Shown one piece after another: positions 46,318 to 57,239 of a stretch of DNA of 64,000 nucleotides. Source of the stretch: Papio anubis (lineage: Eukaryota; Chordata; Mammalia; Primates; Cercopithecidae); assembly GCF_008728515.1 (NCBI RefSeq), contig NC_044986.1, positions 112,146,313 to 112,210,312 on the forward strand, given 5' to 3'. The stretch's first letter is position 1. Every line of letters starts with the position of its first letter. Under the pieces are notes generated by a model. It saw only the letters and a program-made list of their open reading frames with translations, was not told the DNA's origin and made no database searches. The translations under genes and the position numbers were made by a program.

Positions 46318-46746
46318 GAAAACAACATTTTAACAAGTGCTGCAGCCAAAAGTGGTGGCCCCAGAATTATGGTTTCCAGTTCACTTTTTAATCCATCTTT
46401 CAGTTTTTGCCCAAATAGTGGGCAGTTTTCATAAGGGCCTTGGATGGGTCACATGTCCCTTCAGTCTGCCTTTATAAGCAGCCTTCAGTGAGAGACTTTT
46501 ACAAGCCCTTAAAATGGAGGCAGCTGACCTCCTTCCTCCTGAGGGTCCGAGGACTCCAGTCTGCCTCTCCACCGGCCACTGGAGCCATGCAAGGCCACAC
46601 ATCATGATCCCCTCACAGGACTGGAGTGTTTGAGTTAAAGCAGAGAAAGTGGAGGAAGGAATGTCATTTGTCCTCAGAGGCCAACTATTCCGTGTAGGAT
46701 CTTGTAGAAGTCATCCCAGCTTCCATGTTCTCTTTGCTTCCTGACC

Positions 46747-47044
46747 TTTTTTTTTTTTTTTTTTTTTTTGAGACAGAGCCCCACTGTGTTGTCAGGCTGG
46801 AGTGCAGTGGTGCAATCTCGGCTCACTGAAATCTCTGCCTCCCCGGTTCAAGCGATTCTCCTGCCTCAGCCTCCCAAGTAGCTGGGACTACAGGCATGCG
46901 CCACCACACCCGGCTAATTTTTGTATTTTTGGTAGAGACGGGGTTTCAGCATTTTGGCCAGGTTGATCTCAATCTGGCCTCGTGATCCACCCACCATGGC
47001 CTCCCAAAGTGCTGGGATTACAGGCGTGAGCCACTGCACCTGGC
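46747..47044 (-). repeat. AluS/Y
   Basis: A 22-T tail and an Alu body with small deletions. Confidence 0.93.
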
Positions 47045-47680
47045 CCATTTTCTTACTTTCCTTTCTAGTCTATTTAATTGCTTGATAATTGTTAAACCAA
47101 CAGATGGCCAGGAACAAAGGAATTGCCAGTCAAATTCATTGCCTAAAAAGTCATTCTTTTAAAAAGTTTAATGTGGGGAATAAAGTTTTCTAGAAGGAGA
47201 ATCCATCAGTTTGTCCTCTGTGGATGAAGAAGAATTGGCAGTGCATAAACCCAACAGACTGGAATCCAAATGATGTCTATCTGCGTCGCTTCACATGACA
47301 TGTCCCCACCTTGAAGTTCATCACATGTGAATGGTGACCCCCAGGGACCTAAGTCTAATCTCTTGCAGCATGTGTGGTCACTCGTGTGCCAATGGGTTGG
47401 GATGAGGATATCTCAAGCCTGGACCATCGACTAATCTTGAATATTCCACAAGTGGAATATTCTCTCTCTCAGATCCTCCTTATTCTTTGAGCTGGTGGCT
47501 GGAGAAGAATCACTGTATTTTTGTATCATTCCAGTCTGTGGGTGATTCAAAGCCTTATCTTGTAAGAATAATGAAAAGGTTGTTCCCCATCAGACTATTT
47601 ATCATGAAATATGGTAAGAAAAAAGATGAATATTTAAGTCTACATTGTCATTGGATGGCTTGCTCTTGCAGGTATTCATT
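47045..47680. other. Unique intron sequence with a 24-bp palindrome
   Basis: 47439-47462 has 11-bp arms gaatattccac and gtggaatattc around aa. No gene was seen. Confidence 0.6.
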
Positions 47681-47772
47681 CAAATCAATGAGCAAATACT
47701 TTTTTGAGCACCTAACAGTTGCTAGACACTGCTAGGTTTTGGGGGATAATTTCTATAAATGTTGAAAACTGA
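47680..47772 (-). repeat. L2 fragment
   Basis: tgagcaaatacttttttgag, cacctaacagttgctagaca. Confidence 0.6.
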
Positions 47773-47791
47773 TCATTGAGAGACAGGTCAT

Positions 47792-48103
47792 GTTTTTTGT
47801 TTGTTTGCTTTGTTTTTTGAGATGGAGTCTCACTCTGTCGCCCAGGCTGGAGTGCAGTGGTGCCATCTCAGCTCACTGCAACCTCCGCCTCCTGGGTTCA
47901 AGCAATTCTTCTGCCTCAGCCTCCTGAGTAGCTGGGATTATAGGCATGTGCCACCACACCTGGCTAATTTTTGTATTTTTTTTAAGTAGGGATGGGGTTT
48001 CACCATGTTGGTCAGGCTAGTCTCGAACTCCTGACCTCGTGATCTGCCTGCCTCGGCCTCCCAAAGTGCTAGGATTTCAGGCGGTGAGCTACGTCACCCA
48101 GCC
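47792..48103 (-). repeat. AluS
   Basis: Full-length, with a T expansion inside the middle linker. Confidence 0.93.
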
Positions 48104-48214
48104 CAAGTCATGATTTTTAAAAATAACTAATTGTACAAGATTATGCCAGATGCCTTGAAGATGATACAAACCAGAAGCCCTGGAGAAGTTTGAAAGAAAC
48201 CCCAGACTTAGGCA

Positions 48215-48470
48215 ATCAAGGAAGACTTCACAAAAATAAGACTTGGACTCCGCCTTGGACAATGGCTGAACATTCAGACAAAGGGATGGAGAGACGGTTC
48301 TCTAGTTCCAAGGAGGAGAGGCAGCATGAGTGAAGGCCAGACACACGCCATACACATGGTGTACTTGCAGGAGGCTGAGCCCCAAGAGAAGACCCACAGA
48401 GTTTGGGGGCATTTTCAGAGGCAGGAAGGAAGTGGTTGCAGCTTAAGATAATTTGACACATTCCAGTTGA
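48215..48470 (+). repeat. L2 fragment
   Basis: gaagacttcacaaaaataag, gaggcagcatgagtgaaggc. Confidence 0.5.
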
Positions 48471-48540
48471 CCAGACATGCAGACATTTTCCTCATGAGGT
48501 AGATCTTGTGGCATTTTCCAGATATAAAAAGTCAACTGGT

Positions 48541-48829
48541 GTCGGGCACAGTGGCTCACGCCTGTCATCCCAGGACTTTGGAAGGCTGAGGCAGGTGGAT
48601 TGCCTGAGTTCAGGAGTTTGTGACCAGCCTGGGCAACACAGTGAAACGCCGTCTCTACTAAAATACAAAAGAATAGCTGGGCGTGGCAGCATGTGCCTGT
48701 AGTCCCAGCTACTCAGGAGGCTGAAGCAGGAGAATTGCTTGAACCCTGAGTGCGGAGGTTGCAGTGAGCCGAGATCACACCACTGCACTCCAGCCTGGGC
48801 GACAGAGTGACACTCTGTCTCAAAAAAAA
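48541..48829 (+). repeat. AluS
   Basis: Target repeat aaaagtcaactgg / aaaagtcagctgg. Confidence 0.93.
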
Positions 48830-48929
48830 AGTCAGCTGGGGAAAATGAATGCATAGAGAGCCAGTTCTGTAGACTGGGAAGTGCAGACATGGGTGAGCCC
48901 CCAGGGTGGGTGCTGTAAGGGTTGGAGGA

Positions 48930-49095
48930 GGACCCCCCGTCCCACCTAGTGTGTGGTGTGGGAAGACTTTCTGGAGTAGAGACATGAGAACTGAGTCCTG
49001 CAGGATGGGCTGGGGAAGAAGGAAGGGAAGGGCATACTGGGACAAAGGAACAGCATGAGCTAAGGAACAGAGGTTTGAAACATCGTGGTACCTGT
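48930..49095 (+). repeat. L2 fragment
   Basis: ctttctggagtagagacatg, gaagggcatactgggaca, aacagcatgagctaaggaac. Confidence 0.55.
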
Positions 49096-49240
49096 GGGGC
49101 ATTATCAGGCATGGGCAGAGATGATATTGGCACCCAGACCTTCTGTTTCCTGATCTTGTGTTCTAGTCAGAACAGAATTTATCCCAGCTTTCTGGAAGAA
49201 ATTGCTCCTATTATTTTACTTATAATATTCTCTTCCCTTT

Positions 49241-49540
49241 ATTTATTTACTTACTTGTGAGACAGAATCTCACTCTGTTGCCCAGGCTGGAGCGCAGTGG
49301 CACGATCTCGGCTCACTGCAAGGTCCGCCTCCTGGGTTCCTGCCATTCTCCTGCCTCAGCCTCCTGAGTAGCTGGGACTACAGGCTCCCGCCACCACGCC
49401 TGGCTAATTTTTCGTATTTTTTAGTAGAGACAGGGTTTCACCATGTTAGCCAGGATGGTCTCCATCTCCTGACCTCGTGATCCACCCACCTTGGCCTCCC
49501 AAAGTGCTGGGATTACAGGCATGAGCCACCACGCCTGCCC
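49241..49540 (-). repeat. AluS/Y
   Basis: First of two abutting Alus of the same orientation; carries gttagccaggatggtctcca. Confidence 0.93.
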
Positions 49541-49843
49541 TATTTGTTTATTTTTTCTTGAGACAGAGTCTCTCTCTGTCACCTAGGCTGGAGGGCAATG
49601 GTGCGATTTTGGCTCACTGCAACCTCCACCTTCCGGGTTCAAGCGATTCTCCTGCCTCAGCCTCCCGAGTAGCTGGGATTACAGACACCTGCCACCACGT
49701 CTGGCTAATTTTTTGTATTTTTAGTATAGATGGGGTTTCACCATGTTGGCGAGGCTGATTTGGAACTCCAGACCTCAAGTGATCTGCTTGCCTTCACCTC
49801 CCAAAGTGCTGGGATTACAGGCTTGAGCCACTGCGCCCAACCC
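49541..49843 (-). repeat. AluS
   Basis: Second Alu, directly after the first with a T-rich joint tatttgtttattttttcttg. Confidence 0.93.
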
Positions 49844-49849
49844 TTTCAT

Positions 49850-50384
49850 TTATTTTTTTTACTTTTCCTATATTCAGAGCAAGGTAATAAAAAGATAAAG
49901 TTCATGGAATTTTTTTTCCAACTGGAGATTCTTAGAAAGAGGAAAAGCAGGCTAAAGTTCAGGTGGTCACTATTCTAAGGCAGGTCCAAAAGGCTTCCCT
50001 GTAGCCACAGGTGTGGGCTTTGTGGAGAGAGATTTTTTTTTATTTTTATTTTTCTTGTGCAAAAGGTGCAGTTTGAGTGAAGCCTCAAAAAGGGGTTGGA
50101 AACCACTTGTGTGTTTTCTCTTTCCTTTGTTGGGGGTTTAAGCATGTACTGAGAGGAGCAAGCGTTTTTAGACAATGATGCAGACAGATTTTGTTTCTCA
50201 TTATCCACAGTCCTTAGCACACATGTCACACGGCATCAGCCACCAGACACATTCAGTGGGGTCAGTTGGGTCTGTTCCATGTGAATTTACTCCATAAAGT
50301 GATTCTGGGACTGTCTTCTCCAGGACGATGGGCTGACGTTGGATACAGAGAGCAGGGAAAGGAAAGAGTAAATTCTTCAGCTTG
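49850..50384. other. Unclassified intron sequence
   Basis: No recognisable gene or repeat in about 530 bp. Confidence 0.5.
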
Positions 50385-50557
50385 GTTTTCCATAGCTTTG
50401 CCCCACTCTTCCAACACCAACCTCCAAGACGTGGCCCCCAGGGCTCTCCCTAGCCTCATGGCTTTCCACTCACAGGACACTAAGACGCTGGGGTCCTCCC
50501 TCACCACAGGGCCTTTGCACAGGCTGGTCTTTCTGCCTGGAAAGTGGTTCCCTTTTG
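50385..50557 (+). repeat. L2 fragment
   Basis: cctccctcaccacagggcct, ttgcacaggctggtctttct, gcctggaaagtggttccc: L2 3' half. Confidence 0.65.
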
Positions 50558-50620
50558 AGGATCTCTTGCCTCAGCCTTCCAAAGTGCTGGGATTAAAGGC
50601 ATGAGCCACTGCCCCTGGCG
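50558..50620 (-). repeat. Alu fragment, about 60 bp
   Basis: cttgcctcagccttccaaag through gagccactgcccctggcg only. Confidence 0.8.
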
Positions 50621-50950
50621 GTAAGTTTAACATTTTAAGACACTGTGTGTGGTTTGCTTTTCACTCCAGCAAGATGTGGTGAGGATTGCTAACATGTTCT
50701 CAAGTGAGCTTTCAGTCTTTCAGGACAAAAGACAGTTGGGAGTGTGGTGGAAAGGCAGTTCTGGACAAGAAGGAGACTTCTGATTACATTTTCATTTCAG
50801 TGTTTCCCTGAGAAACAGCAGGTCTCAATCCCTTCACTTTCCAGTTCCTATTCTCCCCCTCACACCACACAGTATCCACTGCTGACTCAGTATCCCCTAC
50901 ATAATCCCACTGGGTTCTTCAGTACTGAAAAGCTAGTAATAAGGTGAAGG

Positions 50951-51272
50951 TGGCCGGGTACAGTGGCTCGCGCCTATAATCCCAGCACTTTGGGGGGCTG
51001 AGGCGGGCGGATCACGTGAGGTCAGGAGTTTGAGACCAGCCTGACCAACATGGTGAAACCCCGTCTCTACTAAAAATACAAAAATTAACCTGGCGTGGTG
51101 GCTCATGCTTGTAATCCTAGCTATTCAGGAGGCTGAGGCAGGGAATCGCTTGAACCCAGGAGGCGGAGGTTGCAGTGAGCCAAGATCGTGCCATTGCACT
51201 CCAGCCTGGGTCACAGAGCAAGACTTTGTCTCAAAAAAATAAAAAATAAAACTTAAACAAAGAAATTTAAAA
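50951..51272 (+). repeat. AluS just upstream of the second exon
   Basis: Target repeats aataaggtgaag at 50938 and 51273. It ends 122 bp before the exon. Confidence 0.94.
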
Positions 51273-51373
51273 ATAAGGTGAAGATTGAAGTTTATCTACG
51301 ATCCAGCACATTCTGCTCCATATATACCTTCAACCCAAAAAAGAAAATTCTGCAAAATGCAAATCCCTAACCA

Positions 51374-51394
51374 ATTTGTCTCTATTTTCCTCAG
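51374..51394 (+). promoter_or_regulatory. 3' splice site of the 51395 exon
   Basis: The acceptor is the pyrimidine run tttgtctctattttcctcag followed by GGGAC. An upstream ccctaac at about 51365 resembles a branch-point heptamer, roughly 25 nt before the exon. Confidence 0.85.
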
Positions 51395-51487
51395 GGGACA
51401 CTTAAACTGGCTTCAACTAGATCGAAGAGTATTGGAACATGACTTCCCTAAAAAGTCGGGACCTGTGGTTTTATACTTTTGTGTCAG
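51395..51487 (+). CDS. FRMD4A: FRMD4A internal coding exon (end of FERM F1 lobe), 93 nt
   Basis: The first base completes the Thr codon split by the upstream intron. The exon then reads GHLNWLQLDRRVLEHDF, PKKSGPVVLYFCV, and ends in AG, the first two bases of an Arg codon (phase 2 in, phase 2 out). The sequence matches FRMD4A at the F1-F2 junction of the FERM domain; the FRMD4B paralogue is clearly more distant at RRVLEHDFPKKSG. The acceptor is tctattttcctcag and the donor is gtatgt. With symmetric phases and 93 nt, skipping this exon would delete 31 residues without shifting the frame, although it would break the F1 fold. The exon that should follow (FYIES... in FRMD4A) is not found intact before the window ends. 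Confidence 0.95.
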
Positions 51488-51493
51488 GTATGT
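51488..51493 (+). promoter_or_regulatory. 5' splice site of the 51395 exon
   Basis: The donor reads CAG|gtatgt, close to consensus. Translation continuing past it reads YVHLVSI and departs from the FERM sequence, which confirms the boundary. Confidence 0.9.
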
Positions 51494-51499
51494 ACACCT

Positions 51500-53395
51500 G
51501 GTGTCTATACTTTTGCTTCTTTGTGTTCTTTATCAGAAAAGTGTGGGAGGGCAGAGTGATTCCGTGGAATGAGAGCTCAAGTTTGTCTTGGTTCATCGCC
51601 AGGGATAAAGGTTGTAGTAGAGCTGCGTGCCTCATAGATGGAAACACGGGATGCGAGGGTGCAGGGCGTGCCTGTGAGTGTGCCTGTGAGTGTGCAAGGA
51701 CGTGTGTGTTATGCATTTGCACTAGGATGCTTGTGTGGAATGATGAGAAAAACTTTTTTCTGCCTTTTTGGGGAGGGTCATATATCTCAAACAATGAGTC
51801 TCTTATAGCACAGGCCGTGGGATTCCTTCTTGGGTGCAATTTGAAACTACATAACAAAAGCCTTTGTATCCTTTCCTTTCAGAAGGGTTGCCACTTGAAT
51901 CTCGTGAAACTTGGGTAGTTTATCCCAAATAGGAGTAGTCGAAACCCAGCAGCAAACCACAGGCCCATCTGCATTTCCTGCCAAGGGAGGATACAGTTTA
52001 ATAACATGTCAGAAACAATAGGCATCTTTCTATTCATAAATCTAGTCTCAGAAATTTTGTTTTGTGCTTGCAAAGGGAACTATTTGTGGGCTATAGTGAT
52101 GTAAATAGTTAATATTTGCAGCAGTCTTATGAAGACAACAGGACTCACTACTTCTGTTTGCAAAAGGTTCTGAGAAGCCGGAGGCTGGGCAGGTCAGGGG
52201 TTCAGGGGCAAAGTCTGAATTGGTAGCAAAGTCAGAATCTGAGCCCCCAATCCAGCAGCTCCTAAACACTCAGTCTGTGGAGCCACCAGGTTCTTTCTCT
52301 CCAGAACCTTGACTAACACAAGTACAGAAGCATTAAGTCCTGATGCCTCAGTCTTTACATGGACACTAACACTAAACACCCAGGCCATACACTCTGTTCT
52401 TTTAAAATATACTAACAGAAATTCAGGAGCGAGACACGAATGATATGCAATTCTGTCGTTCCTAAAGAGCACAATCAGGAATGCAGTTTCAGACATAGAC
52501 ATCCTTAAGCTGCACAAGGCATTAGAAGAGCTTCAAACAAGAGTTAAAGGGTCCACTTAGCAGGCTCGAGTGTATGACTTTTCCTTAGCTGGCAGAGTAA
52601 ATTTCAACTTGCGCTTAATGCGTTTTTGATTTGTTTAACAGCTGTGAACATATCCAAGCTCATCTTAGCTATTTCTATTATTGGTGGGAATGATTTCAAT
52701 GCCATATTCTCTTTAATGGTGTATACAGTTTCTCAGATTTATGGCAAAGCAACCATATAAAGCAAATAGTAACAATTCCGCTGGGAGGGACAGGTGGTAT
52801 CAGGCAGGACTCCAGTTTCATGGAAGCAGGTCATTAACCTGTCATCGCAGGTGGATGAGTGCATTTACCATTTATCAGGCTCTCCCCACCTCCCTGGTGA
52901 TGTTCACCAACATTAGCCAAGAGGAGAAAATCTTGGGCTTGGCTGCCTAGTAGGTGTTTTTTTTCCAATTTGTGGGGGTCCTTGCAGGAGAGCTTGGGGC
53001 ACCTTGACATTGATGCTGGATGTGTCATTCTCTAAGATACACAGGTCTTTCCAAATCACTCCAAGCCTGTCTTCTCTGCATAAAAGCAGGTAACCCAGCA
53101 TTGCAGAAGTGAAATAGTTGCTAGCAATAGAGAGAATTGGGGAATGGGATGGCCAAAGACCGAGATATAACATCCACTTCTGATCCACAGCCATGACAGA
53201 CACTTCCACCATCACCACCCTTTTTTCTAGTCGGCCAAAGCAGGAACCTCAAAGAACATTCATTCGAGAGAAAAGTTTCCAAATCCGCATTTAGGGACCG
53301 CCATTCTCCACTATGTCTTTATACACGCCACCTAGCAGAATGCGCTCCTCCTTCTCCAGCTCCTGTGGAAGCAAATCTTTCTGGAAATGTCACAT
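51500..53395. other. Mostly unique intron sequence after the second exon
   Basis: 1.9 kb. A degraded reversed MIR may lie at 52085-52275 (gtcagaatctgagccccca). No exon-like FERM continuation was seen here. Confidence 0.5.
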
Positions 53396-53399
53396 TCCA

Positions 53400-54000
53400 G
53401 TTGCCTCCTGCAGTCCCACCTGAGTACTCCAAACTCAGCAGGTCCAAAGCCAAATTTATGACCTTCTCTCTCCTCCCTTAACCTTCCATGGTCCCATCAA
53501 ATCTGTGGCATCGTCATCTACTCAGTCACGTAGGCTACACATCTTGAAGTCTCCTGTCCTCTTCCTGGAATTTTTTATTTATTTCTTTATTTATTTATTT
53601 TGAGATGGATTCTCTCTCTGGCGCCCAGGCTGGACTGCAATGGCATGATCTCGGCTCCCTGCAACCTCCACCTCCCAAGTTCAAGAGATTCTCCTGCCTC
53701 AGCCTCCTGAGCAGCTGGGATTATAGGCACCCACCACCACACCCAGCTAATTTTTGTATTTTTAGTAGAGACGGTGTTTCACCATGTTGGTCAGGCTGGT
53801 CTGGAATTCCTGACTTCCGGTGATCCATCCACCTTGGCCTCCCAGCCTAGAATTTTTATGCGTATTAATTCTCTGCTGCTGCTTCCAAAATCTCCCTCTG
53901 CACTGCCCTCTCCTCCTCATTGCCTGAACTCAGGCCCTCACCAGTCAGTTGACCTATTGCAGCAGCCTCCAAGGGTGGGGTGGGGGGTGTCACCAGCACC
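53400..54000 (+). repeat. L2 fragment split by an Alu
   Basis: actccaaactcagcaggtcc, atcttgaagtctcctgtcct, then after the Alu cctattgcagcagcctccaa. Confidence 0.6.
53574..53846 (-). repeat. AluS
   Basis: (TTTA)n tail; target repeat ctggaattttt / ctagaattttt. The last part of the Alu start is missing. Confidence 0.93.
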
Positions 54001-54505
54001 CTCACTACCCTGAGTTCCCACTTCTTAGCTGGCCGAGAAGTGCAGTAACAAAACACCAATCGTTTGTTTTCTCCAAGAGAGGAGGCAGATTCTCTATATA
54101 GGTGAATTCCATCTCTTTACCTTGCTTTTCATCCTGGGAAGAATCCTCTATTTATAACCTGACATCTGCCTAGCGATGCTCACAGGCAGTTTTCTGCAAA
54201 GGAGTGGTAAGAGAATCATCTTCATCAAAAGCCCAGAACTTGGAATAGACTTGAGTCCGTAAAAGAGCTTTTCTCCAGCTGGGTACCTTTCCAGTGTGTT
54301 TCTGAACAGAAGCACGGTTGGACTCTGAGCAGCCTCCAGCCTCCAGCCGTGACGCCTGCATATCTTAATACAGTCTGACTCCCAGGTTCCTCAAATCCTT
54401 TCTCCTTTGGTATAAATGTCTGTATATTACATCTACATACCACATGTCTAGGTAGCCTTCGTGGCAAAGCAGAATCGAACCACCTGATAAAAGAGGGCCA
54501 CGGTA
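54001..54505. other. Unclassified intron sequence
   Basis: About 500 bp; nothing recognised. Confidence 0.5.
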
Positions 54506-54793
54506 GGCTGGGCATGGTGGTTCATGCCTGTACTTTGGGAGGGCAAGGCGGGCGGATCACCTGAAATTAGGAGGTCGAGACCAGCCCGGCCAACATGGTG
54601 AAACCCCATCTCTACTAAAAATACAAAAATTAGCCAGGAATGGTGGTGCGTGCCTGTAGTCCCAGCTACTTGGAAGGCTGAGGCAGGAGAATCACTTGAA
54701 CCTGGGAGGCAGAGGTTGCAATGAGCGGAGATTGTGCCCCTGCACTCCAGCCTGGGCAACAGAGCAAGACCCCGTCTCACACACACACACAAA
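54506..54793 (+). repeat. AluS with a (CA)n tail
   Basis: Target repeat agagggccacgg / agagggtcatgg. The A-tail starts as cacacacacaca. Confidence 0.93.
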
Positions 54794-55294
54794 GAAACAG
54801 AGGGTCATGGAAAAGATAACTGAGTACCCGAAGGTACGTTTTAGAAAGTCAGAGAATGGAGGTATTAACACTGTATGACTGAGTACCCCAGGGTGAGCTA
54901 CTATTTGGGATTTATATATTATTCTGATATAATACATACACAGAACACCAGGCTGAACCATCCCCTCCATTCAACAGATTAGGAAATATAAGACCCAAAT
55001 ATATTAAATAATGCGAATTGGAACTCAGAATCCCTCTCCATCCGCTAGGCCAGACAGCGTCTCTTCTATAAGCATTTCCTCTGCAGAGGCCCTGAGGCCA
55101 GTATCAGGCTGCAGGACGTTTTCGGGATGGTGGAAGGGAGGACTCAGATCCTGCCTTCATTGACCTGTCATTCAGCCTAAGAGGGGCCTGGTCCCTCTAG
55201 TTTTTCATCCAACAAATCACCAGGAGTGATCCCTGGTGGCTTCAGGGTCTCAATATAATTACCCAAAAAGGATAAAGGTCAGAGAGACAGGAAC
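54794..55294. other. Unclassified intron sequence
   Basis: About 500 bp; nothing recognised. Confidence 0.5.
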
Positions 55295-55420
55295 TATCCA
55301 TTATTCAGCACCTGTCCATTGCTAAGGCTGATTGTTAATCTTCGCAGCAACCCTGGAAGCAAGTCTGATTATTCCTAATTAAAGAGAGGGAGATGGGGGC
55401 CCAGGATGGTCTGTAAATTC
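55295..55420 (-). repeat. MIR SINE, degraded
   Basis: cattattcagcacctgtcca, cttcgcagcaaccctggaag, aaagagagggagatgggggc. Confidence 0.6.
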
Positions 55421-55550
55421 TTCCCCAGCATGGCTAACAAGTTACAAAGGCAAGATGGGTATCTCATCTGTTCGGTCAGCTGTGACTCCAAGCCTTGTGT
55501 TTGTCCTCCCCTACTGCAGGCCGTCCGTCTCCACAGGGGAAAAGTGACAC

Positions 55551-55839
55551 CCTCCTCCCATGTGGCATTTCCAAGAGATCCTGTGTATCCCTTCAGTGTG
55601 GCAGCCTGCCAAGACCTGTGGCCAGAGTTCTCCACTGCTGCCTGTGTAGGCAGAGCCAGGAGCAGCCAAGTCAAAGGCGGTGATCCCAGCCCTCCTTGTG
55701 ACCCACTCTTGGCCATGTTTGCAGAACCAGCGTCCACCTGTAAAGATGGTGTTCAGGACAGGTGCACACCACCACGAGTGGCAGGCTGCCACTCTGAAGG
55801 GATATGCTGGATATCTTGGAAAAGCCACACTGAAGGAGG
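55551..55839. repeat. Inverted repeat, 60-bp arms, unknown origin
   Basis: Arm 55551-55610 (cctcctcccatgtggcattt ... gtggcagcctgcc) matches the reverse complement of 55780-55839 at 51 of 60 positions, without gaps, around a 169-nt spacer. I recognise no transposon family. ORFs run through it on both strands (for example 55406-55906), but their similar HVAFPRDPVYPF and MAFPRYPAYPF stretches are a consequence of the inversion. Confidence 0.85.
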
Positions 55840-56164
55840 AAGAGCCATCTCAAATGGTAAAGCAAGAATTTTCAGGACCCGAGACATTTGCTGTTGGTCC
55901 CACTAGAGAAGGTCTTGCCATTTTCTGCATTTTCTGACACCGTGGACACCCGCAGAAAGGTGTTCTTTGTTGCACTGTGCTTTTCTGTCTCCTAGAGAGA
56001 AAACTTCAGGGTCCACTTGCACCTTGTCATCACCCTGAGCTGTGTCACTCCCGAGACTTACAAGCCCAAGTCCACCATCATCCCAGCTGTAGCATGCAGC
56101 AGCTTTCTCACTGCTCCTCCTGTGCTGTTTCTGCGCCATCAGCCACGCCTTCATTTATGGGCTC

Positions 56165-56278
56165 ACAGATGTCCCTTGAGATGTCCCTTGGCGTAAGCAC
56201 TGCTCTAGGAGCCAAGGACAAAGCAGTGAACAAAACTGATAGACCCTGTCCTCAGGCAATTTCATATCCATTTCCTCC
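56165..56278 (-). repeat. L2 3' end
   Basis: gcactgctctaggagccaag, gtgaacaaaactgatagacc, ctgtcctcaggcaatttcat. Confidence 0.7.
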
Positions 56279-56279
56279 A

Positions 56280-57235
56280 GCTTCTGAGATCCTATCAGCC
56301 CTGCCTGTTGTATATTTTTTTACCAATTCAGTGCAAATCCATTGTGCACCCTTCCAGCTACTTCCTGACCCTGGGCCACACCTCCCTTGGCTGCTCACAC
56401 TTTCTCTGTCTCTCCCTTTCTCTCACGCACACACCCACCCCCAGCGCTGGACTGGTCCTACCACACACACACCTTTTATTTCTATCCCCGAGCTTCTGAG
56501 TGTGGTCAGGAAGAGGTTCATGCAACTTCAGGTTGGTTCATGGTTATTGTGATGAATCCCACACAGATCTTCAGTATTTCTAGCCAGTTCTGCCAGGGGT
56601 GCCTGTTCAGGGTCTCTGTGCCCCACTGTGGTTTTGCCTCTTGCTTCAGGTCCTGGATAGTCAAGGCTTTTGCTCTAAGAAGATGCTGCTGCTTATGTTT
56701 CTGCAGAGAAAACAAAGCCAGCGCCAGGGAGCTCCTAGTCCTACTTCTTTACCCTCAAACTAAATTGTATCTTTAATGGGGTTTTTGCGGCCTCCCAACC
56801 CACTCACTGCACACACGCAAATGCATGAGCATCTCAGAGGAAGACCCTTAGCCCATCATCCAGCACTCACTGATCCATGTGTACCTCAATCCTAGCCCCT
56901 TCTGTCACCTCACAGAGCTTCTCCCTTGAGCCTTTCCTCTGTTTTTCTCTATCTTAAGCATCTCCTCCGTGGATTCCTCCCCTTCGTGACCACGTCCCAA
57001 TCTAACTGAAGAAAACGCCCTCTCTGATGCACAGCCACCTCCAGCCAGTGCCCTCTGCTACCCCTTCTGCTCTGCACGCAGCAGCCACGAGAGATGGGTC
57101 TGCCCTTGCCATCACCCCTTCCCCACAGGCCTCTCATTCCTCATTCTGTGGCCGTCCAGCTTCTAGTGCCATCATACCCCCTGGTCACTGGAGGTCTCTC
57201 GCCCCTGGCTCCACAGGCGTGCTTCTGCCCTGCTC
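56280..57235. other. Unclassified intron sequence
   Basis: About 950 bp, pyrimidine-rich in places (56400-56440). No clear gene or repeat. Confidence 0.45.
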
Positions 57236-57239
57236 CGAT

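Larger units (their letters stand above)
36626..51394 (+). other. FRMD4A: FRMD4A intron, complete, 14.8 kb, phase 2
   Basis: The intron is bounded by the gtaagt donor and the ttttcctcag acceptor and splits a Thr codon AC|G. It contains at least sixteen Alus, a MER5, an L1 fragment and L2/MIR pieces. No additional coding exon was recognised in it. Confidence 0.9.

Noticed and set aside
48492..49133. 213-codon minus-strand ORF
   Set aside because: Its core is the translation of an antisense Alu (SVAQAGVQWCDLGSLQ); the flanks are L2-like.
36531..51487. Assignment to the paralogue FRMD4B
   Set aside because: The residues GIAFTDE, GHLNWLQLDRRVLEHDF and PKKSGPVVLYFCV agree with FRMD4A; the FRMD4B versions recalled differ at several positions.
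51488..51572. Extension of the second exon into the following frame
   Set aside because: The peptide after FCVR (YVHLVSILL) does not match FRMD4A, and a good gtatgt donor marks the end.
55406..55906. 166-codon ORF across the inverted repeat
   Set aside because: The matching HVAFPRDPVYPF-type peptides on opposite strands come from the inversion; no protein family was recognised.
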